A stretch of 64,000 bases of DNA from Autumnicola lenta. GTDB lineage: Bacteria; Bacteroidota; Bacteroidia; Flavobacteriales; Flavobacteriaceae. The stretch spans positions 25,920-89,919 of the forward strand of contig NZ_JAVRHO010000019.1 of assembly GCF_031846515.1 (NCBI RefSeq), written 5' to 3'. Position 1 is the stretch's first letter, and each line of letters opens with the position of its first letter. Positions 42,846-51,199 of this stretch are shown here, in pieces. The translations under genes were made by a program, and so were the position numbers. The notes below the pieces were generated by a model, which made no database searches, was not told the origin of the DNA, and was given only the letters and a program-made list of their open reading frames with translations.

Positions 42846-45779
42846 TTAAAAATCTATAGCTTCGTATATCACTTCCTGTATTTTAGATCTGATATCCTCT
42901 CTTATCAGTTTCCGGTTATTGGAATCCGGATAAGTACGATTGGACAAAAATACATATATAATTTCTTCCTCCGGGTCTGCCCATGCTAAAGTTCCTGTGA
43001 ATCCAGTATGTCCAAAACTGGTTAACGAAACACAACCGCATGTGGGGCCAACACTACCTAGCTGTGGTTTGTCGAAACCCACTCCTCTTCTTACATTTTC
43101 TTCGCAATAATAACAGGTATTGAATTTTGAAATGGTTTCAGGCTCAAAAAATTTTTCTCCACCATAACTTCCGCCATTCATGTACATTTGCATGATTTTG
43201 GCCACATCATTAGCATTACTAAACAAACCTGCATGGCCACCAATACCACCCTGCATAGCGGCTCCCTGATCATGAACGTATCCGTGGACTTTCTGCGCCC
43301 TCCATAATTTATCATTTTCTGTAGGTGCTATTTGGTCCAGACCAAAGCGAGTCGCAGGAAGGTAACCGGTGTAATTCGCTCCCAAAGGCCTGTAAAATCT
43401 TTCCTGCGTAAGACTATTCAAAGTCGTATTGTAGTAACTCTCCAGGTAGTACTTAAGGATGTAAAAAGGTAAATCACTGTATTTGTATTCCTTTTTCCTC
43501 TCGAGATCACTATCTCTTATCACAGCCAAAATAGTATCCTGGGCATCATTTCGAATATACATATCCCTCGCAACATGTGTATTAAATGTTTCGGAAGGAA
43601 CCTTGCTGTAATACAAATCTGAAGGTTTCCGGGTATTTTTGTCCAGTGTGGAAATATAAAATGGTATCCATACTTTGAGACGGGCATAATGCATTAGCAT
43701 ATCCTGTAACCTGATATATTCCTTATTGGAGTTTTGAAAAACGGATAACATTTCTCCAAGCTTGGTGTCGAAACTTATAATTCCCTTTTCCTCCTGTTCC
43801 ATCACCAAAGGTAAAGTAGCCAGAATCTTTGTTAAGGAAGCGAGATCGTAAACGGTAGTATCAGTTACCGGAAGCTCTTCTTCATACGTTTGATAACCAA
43901 AATTACGATTGTAAATTACTTTGCCTTTGCGTGCAATCAAAATTTGAGCTCCTGGAGTCATCTTCTTATCTATTGCTTCAGTAATAATCGAATCAATTTT
44001 TTTTAATTTATAGGAATTGATGCCTACTGTTTCCGGGACACCATAACTAAGCCGATTAAGTTCCTTGCTCCTAAGACCAGAGCCTTCAGGAAACTCGTCA
44101 CCAATACTAACCGGCAGCTTTCCCCTGGCCTTTACAGCTCCAAACAGCATCTGTGCAACCTTTTGCTGTGCAATTTCATTATTCTGATAACCAACTACCA
44201 CACCTTCCATATCTGTGAAAGTGGGAATATCCAGTAAAGCATACGGCCTGGCAAAAACATTCAGCACTGTACTGTTTTTTCTGGCAATTTCATAAAGCCA
44301 ACGTATTTCACGATTTGAGAATTTATAAGAAGTCCAGGGATTGTCATCCTCTTTATGAAAACCTACAATAACCCTATCGTATTCTTCAAGTCGACTAAGT
44401 AAACTCTCCAGGTTGACAGCACTTACCCAGTCCACTTTAGTATATTTTCTAAGTTGGGAAAGAAATGCACTGCCATCACCATCTCCCAGGTTGACGTAAG
44501 CAAATTTCTTCTTTGCTAACTTTTTAAATGGTAAAAGCCCCATGTTGTTCTTTAAAACAGTAATAGAACTTTCTGTTAGTTTTTCAAAAAGAGCATCATC
44601 ACGAACGCTATGCAATTCAGAAATAAGAAATGCAGAATTTATCGGTTCATAATCATTAAGTCCTACTTTATATTTTGCAAATAAAATTTTCTTAACCGAA
44701 TGGCTTAGACGTTGCTCGCTTATAAGTCCATTATTATAAGCTTCTGCTATTTTCTGAATTCCTTTCGGGACATCTTCAGAAATTAGCAGAACATCGTTTC
44801 CTGCAAGAAAAGCAGCCAAATCAATATCTCCTGGATTACTGAAGTTGGAAGCTCCTTTCATGTTCAACGCATCAGTAAAAATTAGTCCGTTAAAATTGAG
44901 CCCCTTCTTTAGGAGATCGGTAACCACAGTTTTACTTAACGAAGAAGGAGTACCTTTTTCCTCTTCCAGAGAAGGCACATTGAGATGGGCCACCATCACG
45001 CTGGAAAGCCCCTCCTCTATCAGCTTTTTGTATGGATATAATTCTACGTTTTCAATCCTGCTTTTGGAAAAAGAAATAGTAGGTAAAGTTTTATGAGAGT
45101 CGGAGTCGGTGTCTCCATGACCGGGAAAATGCTTTGCACTGGAAAGTACTCCTTCGCGTTGCATACCTCTTATAAAAGCAAGGGATTTCGCAGTTACGTT
45201 TTCCTTTTCTTCTCCAAAGGACCTGGTGCCGATAATTGGATTTTCCGGATTAGTGTTAATGTCTACAACGGGTGCAAAATTTATGTGTACCCCAAGCCGC
45301 TTGGAATGCCGGGAAATAGCGGCACCTGCTTCTTCAATTAAAGAATTATCCTCGATTGCACCCAATGTCATATTCCAGGGCAGGGCAAAAGTAGAATCAA
45401 GGCGCATTGCAAGCCCCCATTCGGCATCCATTCCAACCAGTAGCGGTACTTTGGATGCTTCCTGAAATTCATTAGTAAGTTTTGCCTGCCTTAAAGGTCC
45501 TCCTTTAGAAAAAATAACACCACCAATATGTTGTTTTTCTATAAGTTTTCTTATTTCATCTGTTTTAGATTCAGGTGCATTGGAAAAAACATCTACCATA
45601 AAAAGCTGCCCAATCTTCTCCTCCAGGGACATTGAATTATAAATACTGTCCACCCATTCTTTTTGAGCAGGAAAGTCTTCACTTATCAGCGGATTCCTTT
45701 GTTGGGAAAATAAATTGGTAGTGAGAAAAAAGAAAAGTGAACCTAAAAATAAAAAATTCGGGGCTACTTTAAGTTTCAT
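42846..45779 (-). CDS. GH3 beta-N-acetylglucosaminidase fused to a serine beta-lactamase-like hydrolase
   Basis: The 977-residue protein has a signal peptide (residues 1-25). A NagZ-type GH3 domain follows, with KHFPGHGDTDSDSHKTLP at 216-233 (His-Asp general acid loop) and IFTDALNMKG with nucleophile Asp303, then a GH3 C-terminal domain to about residue 590. The end is a serine hydrolase of the class C/CubicO type with SxxK at 648-651 (ASLTK). The N-part would cut GlcNAc from peptidoglycan fragments. The C-part may act on peptide or ester bonds. Such fusions are known in Bacteroidota and probably process cell-wall fragments outside the inner membrane. The start codon overlaps the stop of the upstream gene by 1 bp. 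Confidence 0.92.
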   Translation of the reverse strand: MKLKVAPNFLFLGSLFFFLTTNLFSQQRNPLISEDFPAQKEWVDSIYNSMSLEEKIGQLFMVDVFSNAPESKTDEIRKLIEKQHIGGVIFSKGGPLRQAKLTNEFQEASKVPLLVGMDAEWGLAMRLDSTFALPWNMTLGAIEDNSLIEEAGAAISRHSKRLGVHINFAPVVDINTNPENPIIGTRSFGEEKENVTAKSLAFIRGMQREGVLSSAKHFPGHGDTDSDSHKTLPTISFSKSRIENVELYPYKKLIEEGLSSVMVAHLNVPSLEEEKGTPSSLSKTVVTDLLKKGLNFNGLIFTDALNMKGASNFSNPGDIDLAAFLAGNDVLLISEDVPKGIQKIAEAYNNGLISEQRLSHSVKKILFAKYKVGLNDYEPINSAFLISELHSVRDDALFEKLTESSITVLKNNMGLLPFKKLAKKKFAYVNLGDGDGSAFLSQLRKYTKVDWVSAVNLESLLSRLEEYDRVIVGFHKEDDNPWTSYKFSNREIRWLYEIARKNSTVLNVFARPYALLDIPTFTDMEGVVVGYQNNEIAQQKVAQMLFGAVKARGKLPVSIGDEFPEGSGLRSKELNRLSYGVPETVGINSYKLKKIDSIITEAIDKKMTPGAQILIARKGKVIYNRNFGYQTYEEELPVTDTTVYDLASLTKILATLPLVMEQEEKGIISFDTKLGEMLSVFQNSNKEYIRLQDMLMHYARLKVWIPFYISTLDKNTRKPSDLYYSKVPSETFNTHVARDMYIRNDAQDTILAVIRDSDLERKKEYKYSDLPFYILKYYLESYYNTTLNSLTQERFYRPLGANYTGYLPATRFGLDQIAPTENDKLWRAQKVHGYVHDQGAAMQGGIGGHAGLFSNANDVAKIMQMYMNGGSYGGEKFFEPETISKFNTCYYCEENVRRGVGFDKPQLGSVGPTCGCVSLTSFGHTGFTGTLAWADPEEEIIYVFLSNRTYPDSNNRKLIREDIRSKIQEVIYEAIDF

Positions 45780-46264
45780 TAATTTAAAAAGCGATTATGC
45801 CAACTATCAGATGCAGGAACTTCCCAGTCTGAAAGATATTCGGCTTTGTTATTTACAAGATTATTAAAAACAATGGTCTTCGGAGAAACAGCTTTCTCTT
45901 TCGCCATTTTCCTGAAATCAATCAGGGTCTTGTAAGCCACAAAATCACCTTGTTTATAAGAAACATTCATTTTATCCAGAAGATCAACCCAGTATTCCTT
46001 TTCCAGTTGCTGAATAAAATGAACCGAAGCGTCTATAGAACATCCTGAAGCTGCATTTACTTCCTGGTCCAGCGCGAGTATAATGAAGCGTTTATATTTA
46101 ATTTCAAAACCGGCTTTTAACTCAGCTCCATGAGCTGTCCATCTCTGGACAAAAAGTTTCAGTTTTTGAGTAATTTCCTGAAGTTCTTCTTCTGTAAAAG
46201 ATCTATTGGATTGATAGATCCAAACACGGGCACTATCGGGTAAAGTATTAAAAGGTACTAACAT
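45779..46264 (-). CDS. Conserved flavobacterial protein of unknown function
   Basis: This 161-residue protein has PDSARVWIYQSNRSFTEEEL, FVQRWTAHGAELKAGF, a core strand FIILALDQEVNAASGCSID and a helical end. Homologues are often labelled ABC transporter ATPase, but no Walker A, Walker B or signature motif is present, so that label is not supported. It overlaps the GH3-fusion gene by 1 bp and has a good -7 box upstream, so both form one operon. The conserved CSID cysteine is a candidate functional residue. Confidence 0.8.
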   Translation of the reverse strand: MLVPFNTLPDSARVWIYQSNRSFTEEELQEITQKLKLFVQRWTAHGAELKAGFEIKYKRFIILALDQEVNAASGCSIDASVHFIQQLEKEYWVDLLDKMNVSYKQGDFVAYKTLIDFRKMAKEKAVSPKTIVFNNLVNNKAEYLSDWEVPASDSWHNRFLN

Positions 46265-46764
46265 CTTTGGTCTTAGATAAATTTATACAAAACTACTTTA
46301 TTATGCTGTGCCTTCAAATATAGTACCGGAATTTAACTTTTAAATTCACGTGTTGACAATCAGATTATAACCGAAAATTGGCAAATTTGGCAATTCTCTA
46401 AAGTAGAAGGATTTAAAGAAAGATCCAGCTTTGGAAAAGGCTTTTTTAATAGATTTAGAAGAGTGAAAACAATAATTATTATATCTAGACCTTATACTTT
46501 TCTCTAAAAATTTATCCTAAAGGTTAATTCTGAAGATTATAACAGGAAATTCAGGTGGTTGAATATTGCGATTTGGCAAATTATATATAACAATATAAGA
46601 GAGACCTCCAAAATGTCAATTTTCGACCTAGTGTTCAAATGGTAACCGATTTATTTCAGATAACATGAAGGAAAGAATCAGTACTAACCGAATTTCAGAA
46701 ATTTGTCCAGAATGTTGTTCTAAAAACCTTCAGCTAAGAAAGGCGAGAGGAAATAATTTCTTGT
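46265..46764. other. Gene-free region with promoter and motif copies
   Basis: This 500-bp gap has the -7 box for the left operon and dispersed-motif copies at 46371-46388 (CCGAAAATTGGCAAATTT) and 46610-46627 (AAAATGTCAATTTTCGAC). A weaker one lies near 46569. A 48-codon frame from ATG 46665 with CPECC runs into the opposite gene and is not convincing. Confidence 0.5.
46288..46295 (-). promoter_or_regulatory. -7 promoter box of the unknown-GH3 fusion operon
   Basis: On the minus strand the sequence is TAGTTTTG, a TAnnTTTG box 23 bp before the ATG at 46264. Confidence 0.5.
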
Positions 46765-47556
46765 TTAGAGATCCTGGGCCTCAGCGATCATTTCGGCAAC
46801 ATCCATAACAGCAATACTATCCTCCTTATCTTTACTCTTAACACCATCTGTCATCATGGTATTACAAAAAGGGCATCCCGCTGCAATCACTTCAGGTTTT
46901 ACTTCCATAGCCTGCTCTGTCCGCTCCACGTTTACATCTTTGGTTCCCGGCTCCGGCTCCTTAAACATTTGTGCTCCACCCGCACCACAACAAAGTCCGT
47001 TGCGTTTGCACATACGCATTTCCACAAGTTCGACTTCCAGCTTTCTTAGAAGATCACGGGGAGCTTCATATTCCCCGTTTCCGCGGCCAAGATAGCATGG
47101 ATCGTGAAAAGTAATTCTTTTTCCTTTAAACTTACCTCCTTCAACCTTTAGTCGGCCTTCATTAAGCAGGGATTTGAGAAACTGCGTATGATGCATCACC
47201 TCATAATTCCCTCCAAGGGCAGGATATTCATTTTTTATAGTATTGAAACAATGCGGACAGGCAGTGACCACTTTTTTTATTTCATATCCGTTAAGAACTT
47301 CGATGTTAGTCATCGCCTGCATCTGGAAAAGAAATTCATTTCCGGCACGTTTTGCCGGATCTCCGGTGCAGCTTTCCTCTGTGCCCAAAACAGCAAAATC
47401 CACACCTGCTTTGGTTAATAATTTCACGAAAGCCTTTGTTATTTTTTTTGCACGATCATCAAAGCTTCCGGAACATCCAACCCAAAACAAAACTTCAGGT
47501 TTTTTACCTTCTGCCATGTATTCGGCCATTGTCGGAACTTTTAATGCTTCTGCCAT
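46765..47556 (-). CDS. CCG-domain Fe-S protein (HdrB/LutA-like)
   Basis: The 263-residue protein has two CCG-type cysteine clusters: the first with LFWVGCSGSFDDRA, GTEESCTGDPAKRAG and VVTACPHCFNTIKNEYP, the second with FHDPCYLGRGNGEYEAPR, KRNGLCCGAGGAQMF and AAGCPFCNTMMTDG. These bind 4Fe-4S clusters and act as redox subunits in heterodisulfide reductase and lactate-utilisation complexes. It is encoded 39 bp downstream of a membrane Fe-S protein; together they look like a quinone-linked electron-transfer module. The electron donor is not visible here. Confidence 0.88.
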   Translation of the reverse strand: MAEALKVPTMAEYMAEGKKPEVLFWVGCSGSFDDRAKKITKAFVKLLTKAGVDFAVLGTEESCTGDPAKRAGNEFLFQMQAMTNIEVLNGYEIKKVVTACPHCFNTIKNEYPALGGNYEVMHHTQFLKSLLNEGRLKVEGGKFKGKRITFHDPCYLGRGNGEYEAPRDLLRKLEVELVEMRMCKRNGLCCGAGGAQMFKEPEPGTKDVNVERTEQAMEVKPEVIAAGCPFCNTMMTDGVKSKDKEDSIAVMDVAEMIAEAQDL

Positions 47557-47595
47557 ACCTTTTCTACTTAAAAAAATTTTAAAATCAATTCCAGT

Positions 47596-48939
47596 CTAGG
47601 AATTCTCCTTTGCCCAATTTAACCTGTCCATTTGATTATATGGCCATGGCGCCCCATTATTTTCAATATTAGTCATTGAAACCGCCAGTTCGTTTGGTGC
47701 TGCACTTTGTTCCATGACTAAGTATCTCCTCATATCCATTATAATAGAAAGCGGATCTATTCCTACAGGACAAGCCTCTACACAGGCATTACAGGTAGTG
47801 CACGCCCACAGTTCTTCTCGTAAGATATAATCATCCAACAACTGTTTTCCATCATCCTGAAAACTGCCGTTTTTGTTGATGTTCTCTCCAACTTCTTCCA
47901 ACCTGTCACGGGTGTCCATCATGATTTTTCTCGGAGAAAGTTTTTTGCCGGTTTTATTTGCCGGACATTCAGAGGTACAACGCCCACATTCGGTACAAGT
48001 ATATGCGTTTAAAAGCTGAACCCTATTTAAGTCCATTACATCTGAAGCTCCAAATTTTTCAGATTCTGCGGTATCATCCGCTTCTGCCGGTGCGGCAAAA
48101 GGATCGGCATCGGGATCCATCATTAACTTTACTTCATCTGTAACAGATTGTAAATTGTCAAATTCTGCCTTCGGTTTTAACTTTGAGAAGTAAACGTTTG
48201 GAAATGCCAGTAAAATATGCAGGTGCTTTGAATAGTACAGGTAATTAAGGAAAAATAAAATTCCGAGGATATGTAGCCACCATGCTGCTCTTTCTATAAT
48301 AATTAAAGTCGAAGAACCCATTCCTTCAAATATTGGAAGTAAAAACTGGCTGACAGGAAAAGACCCCATTAAACCGGCCTCGCTATAATAAGGTTTTACT
48401 TCATTTATTTGCAACTGATAATCTGCAGCATTCATGGTTAAAAACAAAACCATAAGTACCATCTCAAAGTAGAGAATATAATTAGCATCGTTCTTTGGCC
48501 ACCCTTTTAATTCCCGTCCAAGAAATCTGTAGATATTGGAAATATTTCTTCTTGTCCAAAAAATAATTACCCCCAATAGCACAAGTAAAGCCAGAATTTC
48601 GAAAGCAGCTATTAATATTCCGTAGACATCACCCATGGCAAATAAAACCCTGTGCGTACCAAAGAGTCCGTCGATAATTATTTCCAGAACTTCTATATTA
48701 ATTATAATGAATCCCAGGTAAACAATTACATGCAAAATACCGGAAACAGGCCTACGAACCATTTTGCTTTGACCAAAAGCAATTCTGGCCATTTTTGTAA
48801 AACGTTCGCCACTGTTATCTTTACGGTCAACTTTCTTTCCTAAATTAATATTCCGTATAATCAGGTGGATATTCTTTGCGAAGAACGCAATCCCCGCCAC
48901 AAGGGCGATAGCAAACAGGATTTGGGGAATAAATTCCAT
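47596..48939 (-). CDS. Membrane Fe-S oxidoreductase (NarI/HdrE-like transmembrane part plus 4Fe-4S dicluster)
   Basis: The first 240 residues form five or six membrane segments of the nitrate-reductase-gamma type with possible heme-ligating histidines (ISGILHVIVYLGF, WWLHILGILFFLNYLYYSKHLH). The C-terminal half has two 4Fe-4S motifs, CTECGRCTSECPANKTG and CTTCNACVEACPVG. It should exchange electrons between quinol and the soluble CCG protein encoded next. It starts 10 bp after the MlaD-like gene on the same strand. Confidence 0.88.
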   Translation of the reverse strand: MEFIPQILFAIALVAGIAFFAKNIHLIIRNINLGKKVDRKDNSGERFTKMARIAFGQSKMVRRPVSGILHVIVYLGFIIINIEVLEIIIDGLFGTHRVLFAMGDVYGILIAAFEILALLVLLGVIIFWTRRNISNIYRFLGRELKGWPKNDANYILYFEMVLMVLFLTMNAADYQLQINEVKPYYSEAGLMGSFPVSQFLLPIFEGMGSSTLIIIERAAWWLHILGILFFLNYLYYSKHLHILLAFPNVYFSKLKPKAEFDNLQSVTDEVKLMMDPDADPFAAPAEADDTAESEKFGASDVMDLNRVQLLNAYTCTECGRCTSECPANKTGKKLSPRKIMMDTRDRLEEVGENINKNGSFQDDGKQLLDDYILREELWACTTCNACVEACPVGIDPLSIIMDMRRYLVMEQSAAPNELAVSMTNIENNGAPWPYNQMDRLNWAKENS

Positions 48940-48949
48940 TTAGGTCAAA

Positions 48950-49900
48950 TTATCTTAGAGAATCCTCGGGTTCTGTATAGCCTTTAGCTCGTTTTCCAAA
49001 GATAGAGAAATTAACATAGCGTTTCGGGTTAAGTTTTACATCCTGAAGAAGCTCTTCAAGTTGTTTGGTAGCCCGCTCCAGATTGTTGTAGACATCATCA
49101 TCGTTCAGCAACTTCCCGGCTGTTCCTTCACCACTGTTCAATTTAGCAGATACTTCTTCAAAATTAGAGATGGCATTTTCTACATCATTCACCATTCTCT
49201 GAACGTCAATATTCGAAATTGTATCTGACAAGTTATTAAGGTTGCCTGACATCTCATCCAGGTTGGTAAAAGTCCTGTCTAGTTTTTCTGAATTTCCTTG
49301 CACAATGCCTTCGAGCGTTTGAGCTGTTCCTTTTATAGAACGCGCTGTTTCACCCAAATCCTGAAAAGTCTGCCTTATATTATTTCTTGTAGTATCATTA
49401 AGGATGACATTTAACGCTGTCAGCAAAGAATCTGCACTTACTATAGTGTTTTCCACTTTCGACTGAAGCGGTGTAAGCCTGTCATTTACCAGCTCCATTA
49501 ATCCTTCTTCGCTATCTCCCTGGAGAGTATCACCTGATACCGCCTGCTCACCTTTTTCGTAAGTTGGAACAATCGCAAGAGATTTTCCTCCTATAATATT
49601 CCCTCCATAGATCTGCGCCACACTGTTTTCTGAAAATGGAAAATCATTATCTACCGTAAAGCTAACAACGAGCAAACCGGTATCGTTAAGAAAGTCTATT
49701 TTTGTTACCTGTCCTACTTTAAGACCGTTAATTGTTACGTCTGAAGAGCGGGACAAGCCTTCTACATCTTCATATACAGCATAAAAAATCCTACTTGAAT
49801 CAAGAAGATTTTTTCCTTTGAGGAAACTATAACCGAAAATAAGAACGAGTATTGCAATAACAGCCAGTATGCCGGTCTTTACCTCTTTAGAATACTTCAA
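48950..49900 (-). CDS. MlaD/MCE-domain lipid-transport protein
   Basis: The 316-residue protein has one N-terminal membrane helix (GILAVIAILVLIFGYSFLKG). An MCE domain follows at about 38-115 (YAVYEDVEGLSRSSDVTING, VGQVTKI), then a long coiled-coil and amphipathic region (LDEMSGNLNNLSDTISNID). MCE proteins carry phospholipids between the membranes with an MlaEF-type ABC transporter, none of which is in the window. It lies 53 bp after the amidase gene and 10 bp before the membrane Fe-S gene. Confidence 0.9.
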   Translation of the reverse strand: MKYSKEVKTGILAVIAILVLIFGYSFLKGKNLLDSSRIFYAVYEDVEGLSRSSDVTINGLKVGQVTKIDFLNDTGLLVVSFTVDNDFPFSENSVAQIYGGNIIGGKSLAIVPTYEKGEQAVSGDTLQGDSEEGLMELVNDRLTPLQSKVENTIVSADSLLTALNVILNDTTRNNIRQTFQDLGETARSIKGTAQTLEGIVQGNSEKLDRTFTNLDEMSGNLNNLSDTISNIDVQRMVNDVENAISNFEEVSAKLNSGEGTAGKLLNDDDVYNNLERATKQLEELLQDVKLNPKRYVNFSIFGKRAKGYTEPEDSLR

Positions 49901-49953
49901 AAGTTAAAATTTTAGAATACGGACAAATTTAGAAATAAAATAGAAGAGTAGGT

Positions 49954-51063
49954 CTAATTAAGCTTAGATTTTAACGCCTCATTAACTGTAATCTTCCTGC
50001 CGTCTTTAAAAGCGACAATATAACTGGAAGAATATCCACTGTTTATCGCCTCTTGGTGTAGATTCTGTATTTTGAGGTAATCTGAAGTTTCACCCAGGTA
50101 GTATTTGAATAACTTCCCCTCCTTTACACGATTAATATTTTGTAAACCTTTAAAATTATAAGATTTTGTTTCCACTTTCTTGGATCCCGCAGCAACCTGC
50201 ACCTTAAAAGTTATACCATCATAAATAGACGAGGCTACAGGTGTGGCTTCGATATTTCCCTGGGTCTCATTAATACTTTCTAAAGTAGAAAGATTTATAT
50301 TTTTACTGTAATTAATTATTGCCTGGGAAATTGCTGCAGACATTTTATTTTGCCCATTACCACTATTGAGAAAAGCTCCCTCCTGGTTGTTGGTGAGAAA
50401 TCCTGTTTCTATAAGAACGCTTGGCATTACTGCTTCTCGCAAAACGAGAAAAACATCCTGCTTCACACCCCGGTTTTTTCTACTAAGTTCATTAGTGAAC
50501 TTTTTCTGAATAAAATCAGCCAGGAGTATACTTTGGTTTAAGTATTCTTCCTGCATTAATGCCAGCCCAATATAGGATTCCGGAGAATTGGGATCAAACC
50601 CATTATAAGTCACCTCGTAATCATCTTCAAGGTAAATTACAGAATTTTCCCGTTTGGCAATTTCAAGATTATCATTACTTCTTCTTAAACCTAAAACGAA
50701 TGTTTCAGTCCCACTTGCCTGTGAGCTATGGGCATTACAATGAACAGAAACAAAAAGATCTGCCTTGGCTTCGTTGGCAATCTGAGTTCTTCTCTTAAGT
50801 GGAATAAAAACATCTGTTTTACGAGTGTAAATAACCTCTACCCCCTGGTCTTCCAGTTCTTTCCCTACTTTAAGAATGATGCTTAAAGCAATATCCTTTT
50901 CTTTATAACCGTTACCCATATTACCCGGATCTTTACCGCCGTGTCCCGCGTCAAGAACAACAACAAAGCGTTCTACGTCTGGCACCTCATTGGCGAAAAA
51001 GGGGACTACAAAAAATGTGATACAAAAAATTGATAAGAAAAGTTTAATCTGGCTCATTCTCAT
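49954..51063 (-). CDS. N-acetylmuramoyl-L-alanine amidase (Amidase_3) with SPOR-like C-terminus
   Basis: A signal peptide (IKLFLSIFCITFFVVPFFA) is followed by the zinc amidase domain: VVLDAGHGGKDPGNMGNG with a zinc-binding His, KEKDIALSI with Glu, FVSVHCNAHSS and PSVLIETGFLTN with the catalytic Glu. The last 80 residues (FKVQVAAGSKKVETKSYNFK, FKYYLGETSDY) resemble a SPOR domain that binds denuded glycan. It cuts the peptide stem from murein during cell separation. It is divergent from lptD. The start may be six bases downstream (51057). Confidence 0.93.
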   Translation of the reverse strand: MRMSQIKLFLSIFCITFFVVPFFANEVPDVERFVVVLDAGHGGKDPGNMGNGYKEKDIALSIILKVGKELEDQGVEVIYTRKTDVFIPLKRRTQIANEAKADLFVSVHCNAHSSQASGTETFVLGLRRSNDNLEIAKRENSVIYLEDDYEVTYNGFDPNSPESYIGLALMQEEYLNQSILLADFIQKKFTNELSRKNRGVKQDVFLVLREAVMPSVLIETGFLTNNQEGAFLNSGNGQNKMSAAISQAIINYSKNINLSTLESINETQGNIEATPVASSIYDGITFKVQVAAGSKKVETKSYNFKGLQNINRVKEGKLFKYYLGETSDYLKIQNLHQEAINSGYSSSYIVAFKDGRKITVNEALKSKLN

Positions 51064-51144
51064 AAATAACTAACGCTAAAATTTGGAAAAATATTTTATT
51101 ACTATTTTTCACTTGTTCACAAAACTCAGGTGGAAAAATATATG

Positions 51145-51152
51145 TAATTTTG
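51145..51152 (+). promoter_or_regulatory. -7 promoter box of lptD
   Basis: TAATTTTG is a full TAnnTTTG box. It lies downstream of the first possible start (TTG 51083) and 48 bp before TTG 51200, so it supports the latter as the lptD start. Confidence 0.5.
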
Positions 51153-51199
51153 AATTCGCAAAAAGCAAGCCACTCTTTACAAAAATAGTACTTAAAGCA

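Noticed and set aside
45779..46264. ABC transporter ATPase label for the 161-residue protein
   Set aside because: No Walker A, Walker B or LSGGQ-like motif is present.
46665..46811. 48-codon plus-strand frame with CPECC
   Set aside because: It runs into the opposite CCG gene, has no promoter or conserved context, and looks like chance.
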